A DNA stretch of 64,000 nucleotides from Amylostereum areolatum (lineage: Eukaryota > Basidiomycota > Agaricomycetes > Russulales > Stereaceae). Location of the stretch: the NCBI GenBank assembly GCA_012932865.1, contig SAXG01000034.1, positions 372,001 to 436,000 on the forward strand. Reading direction: 5' to 3'. The notes below the pieces were generated by a model. It saw only the letters and a program-made list of their open reading frames with translations. It ran no database searches and was not told the DNA's origin. The position numbers were made by a program, and so were the translations under genes. Of this stretch, positions 47,451-59,005 are shown piece by piece. Position 1 is the first letter of the stretch. Each line of letters begins with the position of its first letter.

Positions 47451-48021
47451 ACCGTGTTTGTGCCGTCTGGGATCTCTCAGTTCATGTCACGTATCTCGAA
47501 ATCATAATCATATGAATGGTTTCGAGTGTCAGTCAAATATTTACAGTGAGTGCAGGCTGCGATCGACCCAAGATCGACTGCCGTCGCCAACTCCAAAGCC
47601 GGAGTCAGTATCATGACCTGCCATACTTTCTTGAGAAGCAGCGGAGAGGACAGAGTCCGACGAACAAAATGATAAGATGGAAGCCAGCTCCTACCGTGAG
47701 TATAGAAGCGCCACATAAGGACCCTCGGGCTGCAGGGGCAGGCAGGAGGTTGTCGATGTCGATGTGGTTGCGCACAAACTTAATCGGAAGTCCGGAAACC
47801 TGGCTCCGTCGACGCGTGGGAAACAGGATCCCGGCCGGCCTGAAGCGAGACCATGTTTATGCTTCGTTCGTCGTCGGTGACTTGGTGCAAAAACGGCCTG
47901 AGAATGGCTACTTACCAGTCCAAGGATCTATTCTTTCATAATCGATGCGGAGATGCTATTACACCCTCAGAGCCTTCGCTCGACCCTCGACTCTCGATAG
48001 CCCAACTTCAAGTTCACTCCG

Positions 48022-49266
48022 ATGTCCTCCTCTGCGAAGAAAGTTTGGCTCGTCACCGGTAAGGCAACGATCTTTGGCCCCATCGCTCATGCAACCTCTT
48101 AATCCTTTTCAAGGTGCTACCAGTGGCTTGGGCCGCAGCATCGTACAGGCTGCCCTCGCCAAAGGCGACAATGTCATCGCAACCGCCCGCCACCCCTCTC
48201 GCCTTCGTGATCTCGAGTCTTCGACTTGCAAGACCTTCCAACTAGACGTCACCGATACCCCAGAAGTGCTTCAGAACAAGGCCCGCGAGGCCCTCGCTCT
48301 ATGGGGCACCATCGACGTCGTCGTCAACAACGCTGCCATCACCGTTTTGGGCCCCGTCGAGGAACTCGGGTGAGCCTGCCACTCTGTTTCCCCACTCCAC
48401 TGCGAATACACGGTCTGACAGATGCGCACCTCAGGGGCGACGCCTTTGTGGCGCAGTACCAAACGAATGTATTTGGTGTTATCAACGTCACCAACGCGTT
48501 CCTTCCTACCATGCGCGAACGTCAGGCGGGCACTGTGGTCGTCATTGGCAGCCGTTCCGCGTGGCAGGCTGGGGCTCCCGTATGTCCATTCTTTGCGCCT
48601 CTTGATGTACAGGATCCCCGTTGACATGGTTTGAACTCGTGTGTAGATGATGGGTGAGCGAACCGCGGATCCATCTTTTCCACCCATCTGATCCATTCCT
48701 TCTCTACCCACCAGGCATATACAGTAGTTCCAAGGCAGCTGTCCACGGTCAGCCATCTTGTTTAGAATCCATCTTTTACAAAGCTCACATACACCATCGA
48801 TCAGCCGTCACTGAAACCTGGTCCGCGGAGCTCGCCCCGTTCAAGGTTAAGGTTCTCCTCGTCGAGCCAGGCAGTCTGCGCACGGACAACCTCAAGGCGG
48901 CATCCTCGGTCTCCGCCAAGTACCGCACGCATCAGATCCCTGCGTATGCTCCGTTCTGGGCAGCAGGCCAGAAGATGTCGCGGGAGCTCGACGGCAAGCA
49001 GCCGGGAGACCCGACCAAGGCGGCAGCGGCGATCGTCGACGTCGTACGTGGGGAGGGCGCCGCGAGCGGACGGCCGTGGCCGCTGCTGCTTGCACTCGGG
49101 AAAGACGCCGAGAACGGCATACGAAACAAATGCCAGGAGGTGACGAAGACCGTGGACGCGTGGGCAGACGTAAGTCAAATCGCTTTTGAGCAGTGACCGT
49201 CTTTTCCCGCACGGCCTATGTTTTCTTCTTTTTTTTGTTTCCCAGAAGCGTGAAGCCAGAATGTAA
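48022..49266 (+). CDS. Short-chain dehydrogenase/reductase (classical SDR)
   Basis: Seven exons: 48022-48058, 48114-48369, 48435-48579, 48647-48653 (7 nt), 48715-48747, 48805-49169, 49246-49266; 287 residues. Classical SDR motifs: cofactor loop VTGATSGLGRSI (TGxxxGxG), LDVTD, NNAAITVLGPVEE (NNAG-like), catalytic Ser in VVVIGSRSA, the YSSSK active site (YxxxK) and VEPGSLRTDN. An NAD(P)-dependent oxidoreductase of unknown substrate; the Arg soon after the glycine motif (ATARHPSRL) suggests NADP preference. The YSSSK site depends on splicing a 7-nt exon (ATGATGG). The last intron has a perfect GTAAGT donor; without it the protein would end seven residues after the shared Asp at 49167-49169 (VSQIAFEQ). 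Confidence 0.9.
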
Positions 49267-49907
49267 ACCTTCCGCGCTTTCGTCAATCATTGTACAATAG
49301 TCGCCTGTTCCCCTTCGCTGGATGATGGAAAAAGCATGGTTTCGAACATCGGTTTCGCCCTTGCGAGTATTTGCAATCCTTCGTTTGGGTGATGTTGATG
49401 AGGCCTTTGCGCCGAGGTAACACCGCAGAAGGACCCGGTAGAAGAGGATGCACGGTGCATGTAAGTACGGTGCGTGTGTTCAGTGATCTTGGGTTTCTGG
49501 GGTCACAAGGCTGACGATTCGATCGATGTTGTTCTATCATAGTTCTGCCTGTACATGAATGAGAACATGCGGGGCTTGAATGCCCGCGGTTGTCGGAGAG
49601 TACGGCAGTCTGTCAGGTTCTCGAGGCAAGGTACATACCCTGTTTCAATGTCACTTTCATCTGGACACTGATGCTTCGCCTGTGAATAGTATGGGCGTTA
49701 CGCTCACCTGTGGTGGGCACCGGTAATTGCTCCCCCACTCAGGTCGTTCCAAACTCCCTTGACTATCACTTATACATATCGTGATTCCTCCTCTTACAGG
49801 GAGAAAAATGTCGAAACTTGATCTTTATCGATCGAGACAAGATTAGTTCGAGGGAAGACTATCAAGCAAACGAAGCGACATTGGAGCGGGAGAAACTGAT
49901 ATCACAT
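49267..49907. other. Convergent spacer
   Basis: Region between the 3' ends of the SDR and methyltransferase genes; nothing recognised. Confidence 0.6.
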
Positions 49908-50688
49908 TCACCATATTCCAGGAATAAACATCGAGGGGACCTCCTTCCTGTACCTCTCCCAAGAATCCCCGAACTTCTTGCGCAAACCTTCGTCCTCAAC
50001 TGGCCCCCGCTTCCACATCGAGATGATCGAGAACAGCGACAAGCCAAAGTAGACCGCGACCCATTTCCCTCCGTGTGTCCACATGAGCTCGCACTCCCTG
50101 TTCCAACCCCCGCTCGCGAAATGGATGGTGAACCACCCAACAAGGTGCAGCGACGCCGCGGTGTAGCTGGGGTGGCGCACGTACGCGTACGGGCCGGTGG
50201 TGACGAGGACGTGGGACGGGCGCACGGTCACTTCGAACGTGAACAGGTTGCCCAGTGTCTTGAAGCACCATAAGCGAAGGAAGGCGGTTGACGCCATTAG
50301 TGCGAACCCCATCAGGAACGTGGGTGTGGGCGTAAGGAGGGTGATGCTATCGGGAACAGCGCGGTAGCAGAGAACGCGCAGAGTTTCGGTGCGATGGAAG
50401 GTGGTCGGATATGCGACCGCGGCCACAACTAAAAATTCGCATGCGAGCATCGTGCAGGCGAATATCTATGCGGAGGAACGCGAGAAGTGAGCTTGTGTCC
50501 AGAAATGGACAAGTTTCCGACAAACTGACTTTGGACATGTAGGTCAACCTTCGAACGATTGTTTCGAAGAATGGACCTTTGTACACCTCATCCCGTGTCG
50601 TAGGTGCCGGGAGCGGGGGGGTGAAGGAAAAGTAATAAGACGCGGCACTCGCGGCGAGACAGAGGAGCTTGCTGGCGGGGTGGATCAT
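49908..50688 (-). CDS. Isoprenylcysteine carboxyl methyltransferase (ICMT)-like membrane protein
   Basis: Two exons on the minus strand, 50530-50688 and 49908-50465; 238 residues. An N-terminal hydrophobic helix, two further helices, then the ICMT/phospholipid-methyltransferase signature: LRLWCFKTLGNLFTFEV, VTTGPYAYVRHPSYTA (SAM-binding RHPxY) and the C-terminal EDEGLRKKFGDSWERYRKEV. Such enzymes methylate prenylated C-terminal cysteines with S-adenosylmethionine in the ER membrane; related mushroom proteins are shorter than yeast Ste14 and their substrates are unknown. The intron uses GTCAGT..ATAG and is phase 0. It is convergent with the SDR gene and divergent from the P450 gene. Confidence 0.88.
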
Positions 50689-51625
50689 CGTGGGTAAAGG
50701 TGGGAGTCTGCCGCCGTGCGCATTTAACTTTATGCTTAACTTACTTAACGTTCTTGCGAAACGTCGACTATCGACTAGTTCCGGTCCACATCAGCTTGAT
50801 GGCGATGCAGCTGGACAGCGGTCTTCGGGCAGGACTGCTGCGTCGTGACCGTGAGTGCTCGTCGACTCCACGCACTCAGTCTCCCGTCACGGTTATTCTT
50901 GGCGTTATTGGTGCGTTGTTCGTATCTATCGGATCGACCCAGCACCGGGTCTGATACATCGCTCTGCATTCGCGAGCCATTCATTCCATTAGACCTCGTT
51001 CAGCTACGCCCACGCTGTACATTTTGCTGTTTGTGGAGATGAACAATGGGAAAGTTAGCTGATGTACCTACTCCGTAATCGTCGGGAGTAACAAAGGGCC
51101 GTCATAGCGGCGTATCTCGCTGGGGTGGCGTCATTATAGGGTATGGGTGACTTGCATTCCAATCATCCGATCCTGGACAGGCCTGGGTTTCTGCCAAAGG
51201 TAAATTGAACGTCGTGTATTCGAGTATGTTCTAACAGTTCTAAAGTACCGCAGTAGCCGTGCCCGGGATTTGTTAACAGGCCGAGGGATGAATCTGGCGC
51301 GTCTTATAAGCCATTAGTTAACGCTGACGCCTGCATACCGCCGAGCCCGACAACAGGTTGATGGATGGAAGGTTTTGGAACTTTCAGACTTGGGGTTCTC
51401 AGAAACGATCAGCAAGGTGAGATGCCAACTTGCAGCGTCGGATTCGCTCACAGGATACACATGGTTAACCTTGAATGTGATCACACCGCTTCTATCTTCA
51501 TTCTCGATAAGTATATTATGAACCGTCTATTCCCTAGGGCTTCTCACGAGTATACCCAGTCAAGCCGCGAAGCCTGCCACACTCAGGCTCCTTGTAAGAG
51601 CAGCTCCTCTCTCAGGCCATCGTCA
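50689..51625. other. Divergent promoter between the methyltransferase and P450 genes
   Basis: About 0.94 kb with no coding signal; it could drive both genes. Confidence 0.5.
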
Positions 51626-53879
51626 ATGCTCTCTCTCACCATGAACACTGTGTATGGCGGCGCCGTTTTCTCTGGCCTGGTAAGTTTTGCATTCTGTTTA
51701 TCCAAAACCTCGTGTTTATCGCGATAAACAGGCTTCTTGGCGGTTTCTCAATCGGCACACGGTCAGAGGCGACCATGCCCTCGCATTGTACACCACTGTA
51801 TTCCTCCTTCTCTACTGCGTTCTTCGCATCTTCCCTCCAAGTTTTACTTATGGCGAGCCGCTTTCGCTGCTGTTACCTGTCACTACGACGTACTTCACAG
51901 TTCTGGCGTCCGCCACCCTGCTCTACCGTCTATCTCCACTCCATCCTCTTGCCGCCTATCCCGGGCCGGTCACGTGGCGCCTTTCCAGCATTGTCCTCGC
52001 CGTCGTCTCTTACCGTGGAAAACGTCACGTCGCTCTCGACAATCTCCACCGCAAATATGGAACATTCGTCCGCATCGGTATGCCTTCCCTTTCCGCGTTT
52101 CATTCGCTATAACCAGCTCACAACCTACGCCATAGGTCCAAACGCTTTGTCCGTCAACTCCCCGAATGCTGGCAATCAAATTTACGGCGCGGCCCACCAC
52201 ATGGTCAAGAGCGAATCTTACGCAAAGCCGGGTCATGTCGGAGGCGTCGCGCTGTTCTTCAAGCAGGAAAGGGAAGAGCATGCCGCGCGCAAGAAGATCT
52301 GGTCGACGGCATTCACAGGCTCCGCGTAAGTCTTTCTGCTTCTCTCGGCGTCATCAATTTATTCTAATCCTTCGCAACATCTGGCTATAGCACTGACAAC
52401 TTCTTCCCTCCACTGGAAAGTAGGACCTGGCAACTTACTCAGTGCATCGAAAGACGGAGGGACGCGAACGGCGTTGTTAATCTCGTCGACTGCATCTCCC
52501 ACTGGTCATACGATTTCATGGTTCTGTTCATCATCTCCTCGTTTGTTTCTATCTTTCTGACGGGATCACGACAGGGAGAGATGGTCTTTGGAGGCTGTAA
52601 CAACCTCGTGAGTCGCGCTTCCTTGCCGCTCGTTCAAGATGATTTTAATGTGTAATGTTTAGGAGCTCATGAAGAACGGCGATCCCGAAGATCTCATACT
52701 AGGAGGGAAACTGGCCACTGCCGTCGTTGACAGGTGGGAGAACTCGCGCTTTTGCTTCTCCTTCGTTCAACTTAGCATAACTCGTCTAGCGTGGGGCAGA
52801 CCCCGTGGCTTATGGATATCATCTGGCATCTTCCCGCGGGAAAGTCCCTTCACCGCCTGCGCCACGTCTCTGCGGTCATGATGCGCCGTCGTGTTAAGGA
52901 AACTGCGGAAGTCGCAGTTCGAGACCTTAGCTCCTATCTCGTGGGTCCCGTTGGGTATTCCTGTCCAAGCGAACTGTAGACTAAGCTTGCTTTTGCAGTT
53001 CGAAGGGGACCCCCACACCGGAGAGCGGATTTCCATGTCTGACCTCGAGGTGGAATCGTTGATCGCCATCCAAGCAGGTCCGTCTCGGTTTGCACTTTAC
53101 GACACGCAGTCCCTCACTTCCTTCGCCCTCTTTCCCCATACAGGCTCGGACAACACGGCGTCTTCGATTGCCCTCTGTCTGTTTTTCCTCCTCGCACACG
53201 AGACAGCATTCAAAACACTTCAGGCTGAAGTCGACGCAGCTTTTCCGGACCCCACAGGTCCTTTGGATAACGGGAAACTGGCCCGCCTGGAGTTCCTCAG
53301 CGCGGCGATCAACGAGTCACTTCGTCTGGGCACGCCGTTCTTCCTCCCGCGTATTGTGCCCGAAGGTGGCGTGACCATCGAGGGACAGTTCATCCCCGAG
53401 GGAACCATTGTCACCCTTGCAGGACACTCGCAACAGATATCTGAAGAAAACTTCTTCCCCGACCCGCAGGTTTGTTTTACCTTGCGTCTCCCCTTTCGTT
53501 CTAGATCATAATGCCTTCTCTCAAGACCTACCGACCCGAGCGATGGATGCCCGGCGGCTTAGGCCCCAAATCCATCCTCAACAAGTCTGCGATGTACGCA
53601 TTCTCGTCCGGTAGGCCCATCGCATGCATAGTGTCAGAGACTCCTAACCTTTGTACTATCATCGTAGGCCCATACGTGTGTATCGCGAAAAGCTTCGCGA
53701 TCCAGGAAATGCGCCTGGTCATCGCGCGGCTTGTCCTTACTCTCGACATGCGTCTCCCGTCCACGTTTGACACGACGGAGTTCCTCAAGGGTTTCAGAAA
53801 CATGCGCACGTCGGTATTCGACAAATCGCTCCTCGTTCATGCTTCGCGCCGACCTGGAAAGAGCCCCGCTGACCTCTGA
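51626..53879 (+). CDS. Cytochrome P450 monooxygenase
   Basis: Eleven exons: 51626-51679, 51732-52077, 52136-52325, 52391-52520, 52575-52607, 52663-52733, 52790-52940, 52999-53077, 53144-53469, 53526-53610, 53668-53879; 558 residues. N-terminal hydrophobic helices (membrane anchor) are followed by LAAYPGPVTWRLSS (proline hinge) and HRKYGTFVRIGPNALSV. Then come the I-helix AGSDNTAS, the ExxR motif in NESLRLG, PERW in TYRPERWMPGG and the heme loop FSSGPYVCIAKSFA with Cys as the axial ligand. Layout (YDFMGEMVFGG, HSQQIS) resembles multiplied P450s of mushrooms, usually linked to secondary metabolism or xenobiotic breakdown. An alternative acceptor (TTCTAG at 53503) would add seven residues before TYRPERW. 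Heme-thiolate ER enzyme using NADPH-P450 reductase; substrate not predictable. Confidence 0.92.
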
Positions 53880-55040
53880 CCGTACTGAAGGCTTGAAGCT
53901 TGAACTCGCGAATTTGCATATGCATTATTGGACTATAAATCAAGGGTGCGTAGTGAAAATCGTACTTATGTGGATTCTTTCCGTATATACCACCCGTGTT
54001 GTGTGAAACCCATGGGCAATCCGAAAGTTAGTAATAGTATGGTCATCGGAGGGAGGGGGCAACCCCGATCACGTGATGTTCGCTCGTGGACCAATCGTTG
54101 ACTTGAACTTTGAAATTGAACACCATGCCCTTTCTTTGAACGTCCGAACACCCATGTGCCCGCTATCATGACAACTTGTTGAATCTTGTCCTTCTTCCGC
54201 ATCTGGTGGAAGCAAAAATGTGTTCGTGGCTGCTGGCACTGCTCAGATTGAGTGTCGGTAAAGTTAGATCCCGCGGCGTCGGAGCCTGGCTCTGGTGTAT
54301 CATCGTACGTCTGCTACCATTGTTCTCCTTCACACAGCCCTCCACGTATGCAGGAAGGCAGCGCCGTCGCTGGAAATGATCGGTCCTGGAAGGGGCTCAT
54401 CAGTCTCCAATTCAGCCGACTTGGTCTGGTCGGCCTATCACATCAGCAATGCTGCAGTGGTACTAGTACGCTCGAACACAAAACACTGGCCCCCGCGCAC
54501 GTTCCTGTCCACAGATGCTCTCAAAAATACCGGAGGTTTTTGTCATGGGAGAACGCCCATCGCCGTGTATTCGTGTATCTGTCCGCCCATCCTTACATCT
54601 GATCTTGTAGACAGCCGCTTCTGACGAACAAAACAAAAGATACGTGTCCTTTCCATACGACAGCAGACACGGGACGGAGTTATTGAGTGGGTGCAGCGCA
54701 TCCTGTATGCATCAAGGACCTGTCGCCCTCCACCGTCGCCTGTTTCCCATTCCCGGATGGTGCGTCCACACGCAAATTTACGGCATCCCACGACTGACCG
54801 CGTCCATATCGTCGTCCCATACTAGGTTCGATGCATCTTTTCTGGGTGTTCATCCAACGATCACAGTGCAGCTATCACTGCCACTGGCATGGTAGCAGGG
54901 TTCTCCACGCAGATGGCGCCACGCCTTCCTTTCTTTCAAGGTTGAAAAGGGCTTTGGGGAATGCTGCGCGAAACGTCCGACTCGCCACTTTTTACGACCA
55001 GTCACCCCTTCCTTCGTGCCACCAGCCTGTTAGACGCAAG
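53880..55040. other. Spacer upstream of the desaturase
   Basis: No gene recognised. Because the desaturase model lacks the usual first residues, a missing 5' exon may be hidden in the last few hundred bases. Confidence 0.45.
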
Positions 55041-56755
55041 ATGAACCCCGTTGTCGTCGACGAATTCGTACCCCTCAATTGGAGTATGAAAGATATCAGA
55101 GCAGCAATACCCTCTCAGCTCTTCGTGCGCGATACTCGCCGTGCATTTTCGTACCTTGTTCGCGACACAGCGATCGTGTCGGCTTTCTGGTGGCTCGCGA
55201 CGTGGATCGATTCTCCCGAATTGCAACGCGTGGCGGAGACGTACGGCATAGGGCCCAGCGGACATCTGGCCATCCGATACACATTGTGGCTCCTCTAGTA
55301 TGTCGGTTTTTACTCTTATGATCTTCTCTTTGCGTACTGAAAGGTCGCACAACAGCTGGTGGTTCCAGGGTTTGGCATTCACCGGCATTTGGGTCATCGG
55401 CCACGAGGTTTGTCGTGCTCTCCGAGCATTCTTAATCTCGCTAACCCTCGACCATTTCAGTGCGGACACGGCGCATTCTCCGCCTCGCGTCGTGTGTGCG
55501 ACGTGGTTGGATTTGTCACGCACACCGCGCTCTGGACGCCGTACTTTAGTTGGCGTATTTCTCACCATCGCCACCACCAGAACCACGCGTCCATGGAAAA
55601 GGATGAGGTGTACGTTTTTATTCTTTTCCTGGGGATTCTTCATTGGTTGACTCAAGCACAATGCAGATATGTCCCTAAGACGCGCTCCGATATTGGAATC
55701 CCCAAGGAAATGAAAGGCGGGAACCCGATCGATTACGACGAGATACTCGGCGACACGCCCATCTACACGCTCTCCAAGCTCATCCTCCAGCAACTAGCGG
55801 CGTTTCCGGCGTACCTATTGTTCAACGTGTCCGGCCAGAAGAAGTATCCCAGATGGTAAGTATGGTGTCTTCGCGCTGTGTGTCCTCGCCTGACGTCATT
55901 GAATCCATCCTCTTGTAGGACAAACCACTTCAATCGTATGTACTTCTGTATATGTTCGTTGCTTGTGCGCTTGTTTACTGTAGTACACGATACGTCGCAC
56001 AGCCAGTTCTATCCTGTTTACCCCGGCTCAACGCAATGCGGTTCTCGCATCCAACTTTGGTATTCTGACCATGGTTTGGGCCATCGTGAGGGCGTCGCGT
56101 GCTTACGGCTTTTCGAATGTCGTCAAGTATTACGGGATTCCCTGGCTCGCCGTCACACACTGGTTTGTGATGATTACCTATGTGAGCAGCTGTACTGCAT
56201 TCTTCCGTGCACCGCTGACTGCTTTGTTTAGTTGCACCACACCACCCCTGAGATTCCGCATTATCGCGCCTCGGTGTGGAACTATCAGCGGGGAGCGGCG
56301 GCGACCGTGGACAGGCCTTTCTTGGGCTGGCAAGGTCGCTTCTTTCTCCACGACGGTGCGTTCTGACGGAAGTCCATCCGCATCTACTCATGCCACATGC
56401 AGTGGCCCATTTCCACGTCGTCCATCACTTCTTTCCCAAGATGCCCTGGTGTGAGTTTGGTGCATTCATGTGACGTCTGCTGTGCTAACCCCCTGCTTCA
56501 GACAACGGAGCCGAAGCGACAGCTCACCTCAAGACGTTCCTGGGCTCACAATACCTTCATTCTGACGAGCCGGCTTTTGCGGCTCTCTGGAGGAGCTACA
56601 CCGACTGCCAATTCGTCGAGGACGAAGGTATGCATTCTCCCGCTCGACGCCTTCCACTTACCTGAGCTGCTTGGATGATTACAGGTGATATCCTATTCTA
56701 TCGCGATCGTCGGGGAAACTTCGTTCGCCGTGCGGCCCCCAGCTGCGCGGAATGA
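55041..56755 (+). CDS. Delta-12-type fatty acid desaturase (possibly acetylenase-like)
   Basis: Ten exons: 55041-55297, 55356-55407, 55461-55609, 55667-55855, 55919-55935 (17 nt), 56003-56181, 56232-56355, 56403-56450, 56502-56627, 56685-56755; 403 residues. The three histidine boxes of membrane desaturases are present: [17 protein letters not shown] (with [10 protein letters not shown] next) and [11 protein letters not shown]. The start region [20 protein letters not shown] matches the conserved beginning of fungal delta-12 desaturases, but about 30 residues usually precede it, so the true start may be in an undetected exon; ATG 55041 is the first in-frame ATG. The enzyme acts in the ER on lipid-bound C18 chains with cytochrome b5. 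Box 2 differs from the common HSKHHKATGH pattern, leaving open another regiospecificity or triple-bond formation. Confidence 0.88.
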
Positions 56756-59005
56756 AGATGGCGATTGTCTACTTTGACGACTCAGAATCAGAATCAGATC
56801 GAGGGCGCGGACCCGAATTGAACCAACTTGGGACTGTATATATTTGTTTACGCGTGTACTACAAAGATAAGTATGTGATACTTAGCAGGGACGGAAACCG
56901 GTTGTTTCTTGTGTAGGGACCACGCCGTGAAATCTATCTAAGTATCTATCGTATATCTGCACAATCTCCGTGGCTCGCGAAAGGAACAAGACCCGGCCTC
57001 ACCGGACATATGTGCAATGGCGGGAAGCAATGTCGATATGTAGGCTATAGACATGTGATCAAGGGAGTAGCACCGGTGACGGCGTGATGGACTATACGGA
57101 TAACTTCTGAAGTCATGCTGAACGCTGGCCGGTCCCAGCGCGTCGTCCGCCCGTGTCTTCACCTGCCAGTCCCCGCGAGCTCGCACAAGATCCAACCAAG
57201 GCTTCGTACACCAGACGACGACCTCGCGGTTCTGGACGGGCATACTGATTACGTTGGGTATTCGAAGAGCTCCATCAGCTGGTTCTCGCCGTCGCGCAGG
57301 CTGAACTCGGACCCGAGAATGGAAAGAACAGCGGACGCCTTGTCCGCAGCGGTGACGGGGTCGGGGTGGACTTTGGAGACCTGGCGCTGGACCCACAAGC
57401 CGCCGCGGTGACAACTGAGCGCGGTGATTGGGATGCTGGGAGCGCCTGCGATGACCCGGAGAACGGTACGCTCGAAAAGTTCCGGTACGCAATAGTATGT
57501 GGTGGCTTTGACTTGGGATAATGTTCGTCAGTGCGATGAAACCGATCGATTGACCGGCAGCTGGGCGCTGCAATGCTGTCAATGCCGCCGCGACTGAACG
57601 GTGCCGCCGAAGGCTTCGTGGAATACTCCGTTTACATACACTGCGGACTGCTGTGCACCGACCAGATCGTTCCCAGCGTCCATTTGTGTCACGAACTTAC
57701 TTCTTGAGGTCATTGAAATTTGAAAGGCCCTTGTGAAGACAGGATCTGTTCCGCATTTGAAGCTTTTGAAACATCGTGCAGCAGCCTTCGATGGGGAGAA
57801 GGCACAACTGGGTGACGATCAGTTCTAATCGAAGATGGTCTGGGAGACTGGGCGATAAGTGGAAGATGTAAGACGTTGAGTCGACCGGAAGAGCCGAGGA
57901 CTGTATAGGCATCTGCCAAGGTAGACGTGCATGTGAAGTCAATTCAGAAGACGGCCAACACCACTGCCAGGGAGACGTCGCCACAAAGTTGTAGATAGAT
58001 TGCTTCGAGAACGTACCGTCTTTATCTGCCATCGCTTCCGTGACCTCGATTGGATGGCATGAAGTCGATGAAATTCCTCATCAATGTCGAGACGCGTCCG
58101 CTTCGCACGGCGCGTTTGTAACGCAGCCCTCCGAAGCCGAGATCAGTTCTTGGTGCGCGGTGAGACCGATATGTTTTCCATCGAAAGTATATCGTGGCGT
58201 GGGCACCACCTTAATCGATAGTCTTTCCGTCTGGAAGCAGCTCGTGAGGATACGAAAACGGGGGGCGTAACACCTCAGATCATACCACGTCTTCTGACTC
58301 GCACTGAACGAGATATACTCATGCCACCGCGGATGCCCTGAGGTCCGTGCACAGGAATTGTCGAGGTCGCCTGCCTGGGAAGAGTTTCACAGAATACGTT
58401 CCAGCAGGTAGGCTGCCGGGTATGATCCATGGAGTGGCATGGAGTGGAAATAGAACGAGATGTCCGTGTGTTAGAGTCAAACCTTGTGTATATACCCAAG
58501 CAAGTAACAGGCAATATGTAGAGAATATGGCAAAGAACGCACCCAAAAGTTCGACGTTCAACGCTCAACCATAAAGGAGACCTGGCCCCTGATTGAGCGT
58601 GGAACTGATGGGAGAGATACTATATGCTTGTATGGCCGTAAGACACATTGGAGACCATTTGGAGACCTTCCTTGGGGCGTCACAAGTAAGAGACTAAGCT
58701 TCAAGAGTTGACGAAATGACATCGGTCTTCGACGTCCGTCGTCGTCCGACGTCCGCAGTCATTCCATTGTCCAGAGCTGACTCAGCCGTGGACGGCCGAA
58801 GCCGGGCGGCGCCCAAAACGGAGCTGTCTTTGCGGAGAGCTCTTGAGGTCCTGAGGATGTTGGCCCAGCCGATACGTTCATTGAAGAGTGCATAGAAGTG
58901 CATATATCCATCCTTATTCCCACATCATGTTCTTCGGACCCCCTCCTCCTCCCCTCGAATCCTCCGGGCCCGCGTCAACCTCAAAATCTTGAACTTTAGT
59001 CCCTC
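56756..59005. other. 2.2 kb spacer with weak minus-strand coding signal
   Basis: Most of it shows nothing. On the minus strand near 57249-57520, one frame reads ELFERTVLRVIAGAPSIPIT and then GSEFSLRDGENQLMELFEY before a stop at 57249, which looks protein-like. Upstream the adjacent frame gives GQSIGFIALTNIIPSQ, out of register by two bases. It may be the remains, or undeciphered exons, of a gene on the minus strand between about 57.2 and 58.0 kb. I could not build a complete model. Confidence 0.3.

Noticed and set aside
54960..55040. Upstream ATG (54961) reading LRETSDSPLF as desaturase start
   Set aside because: It meets a stop before the conserved region, and no intron with suitable phase joins it to the [10 protein letters not shown] frame.
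56790..56850. GGTTCAATTC tRNA-like word on the minus strand
   Set aside because: Flanking bases do not pair as a T stem and no acceptor stem is present.
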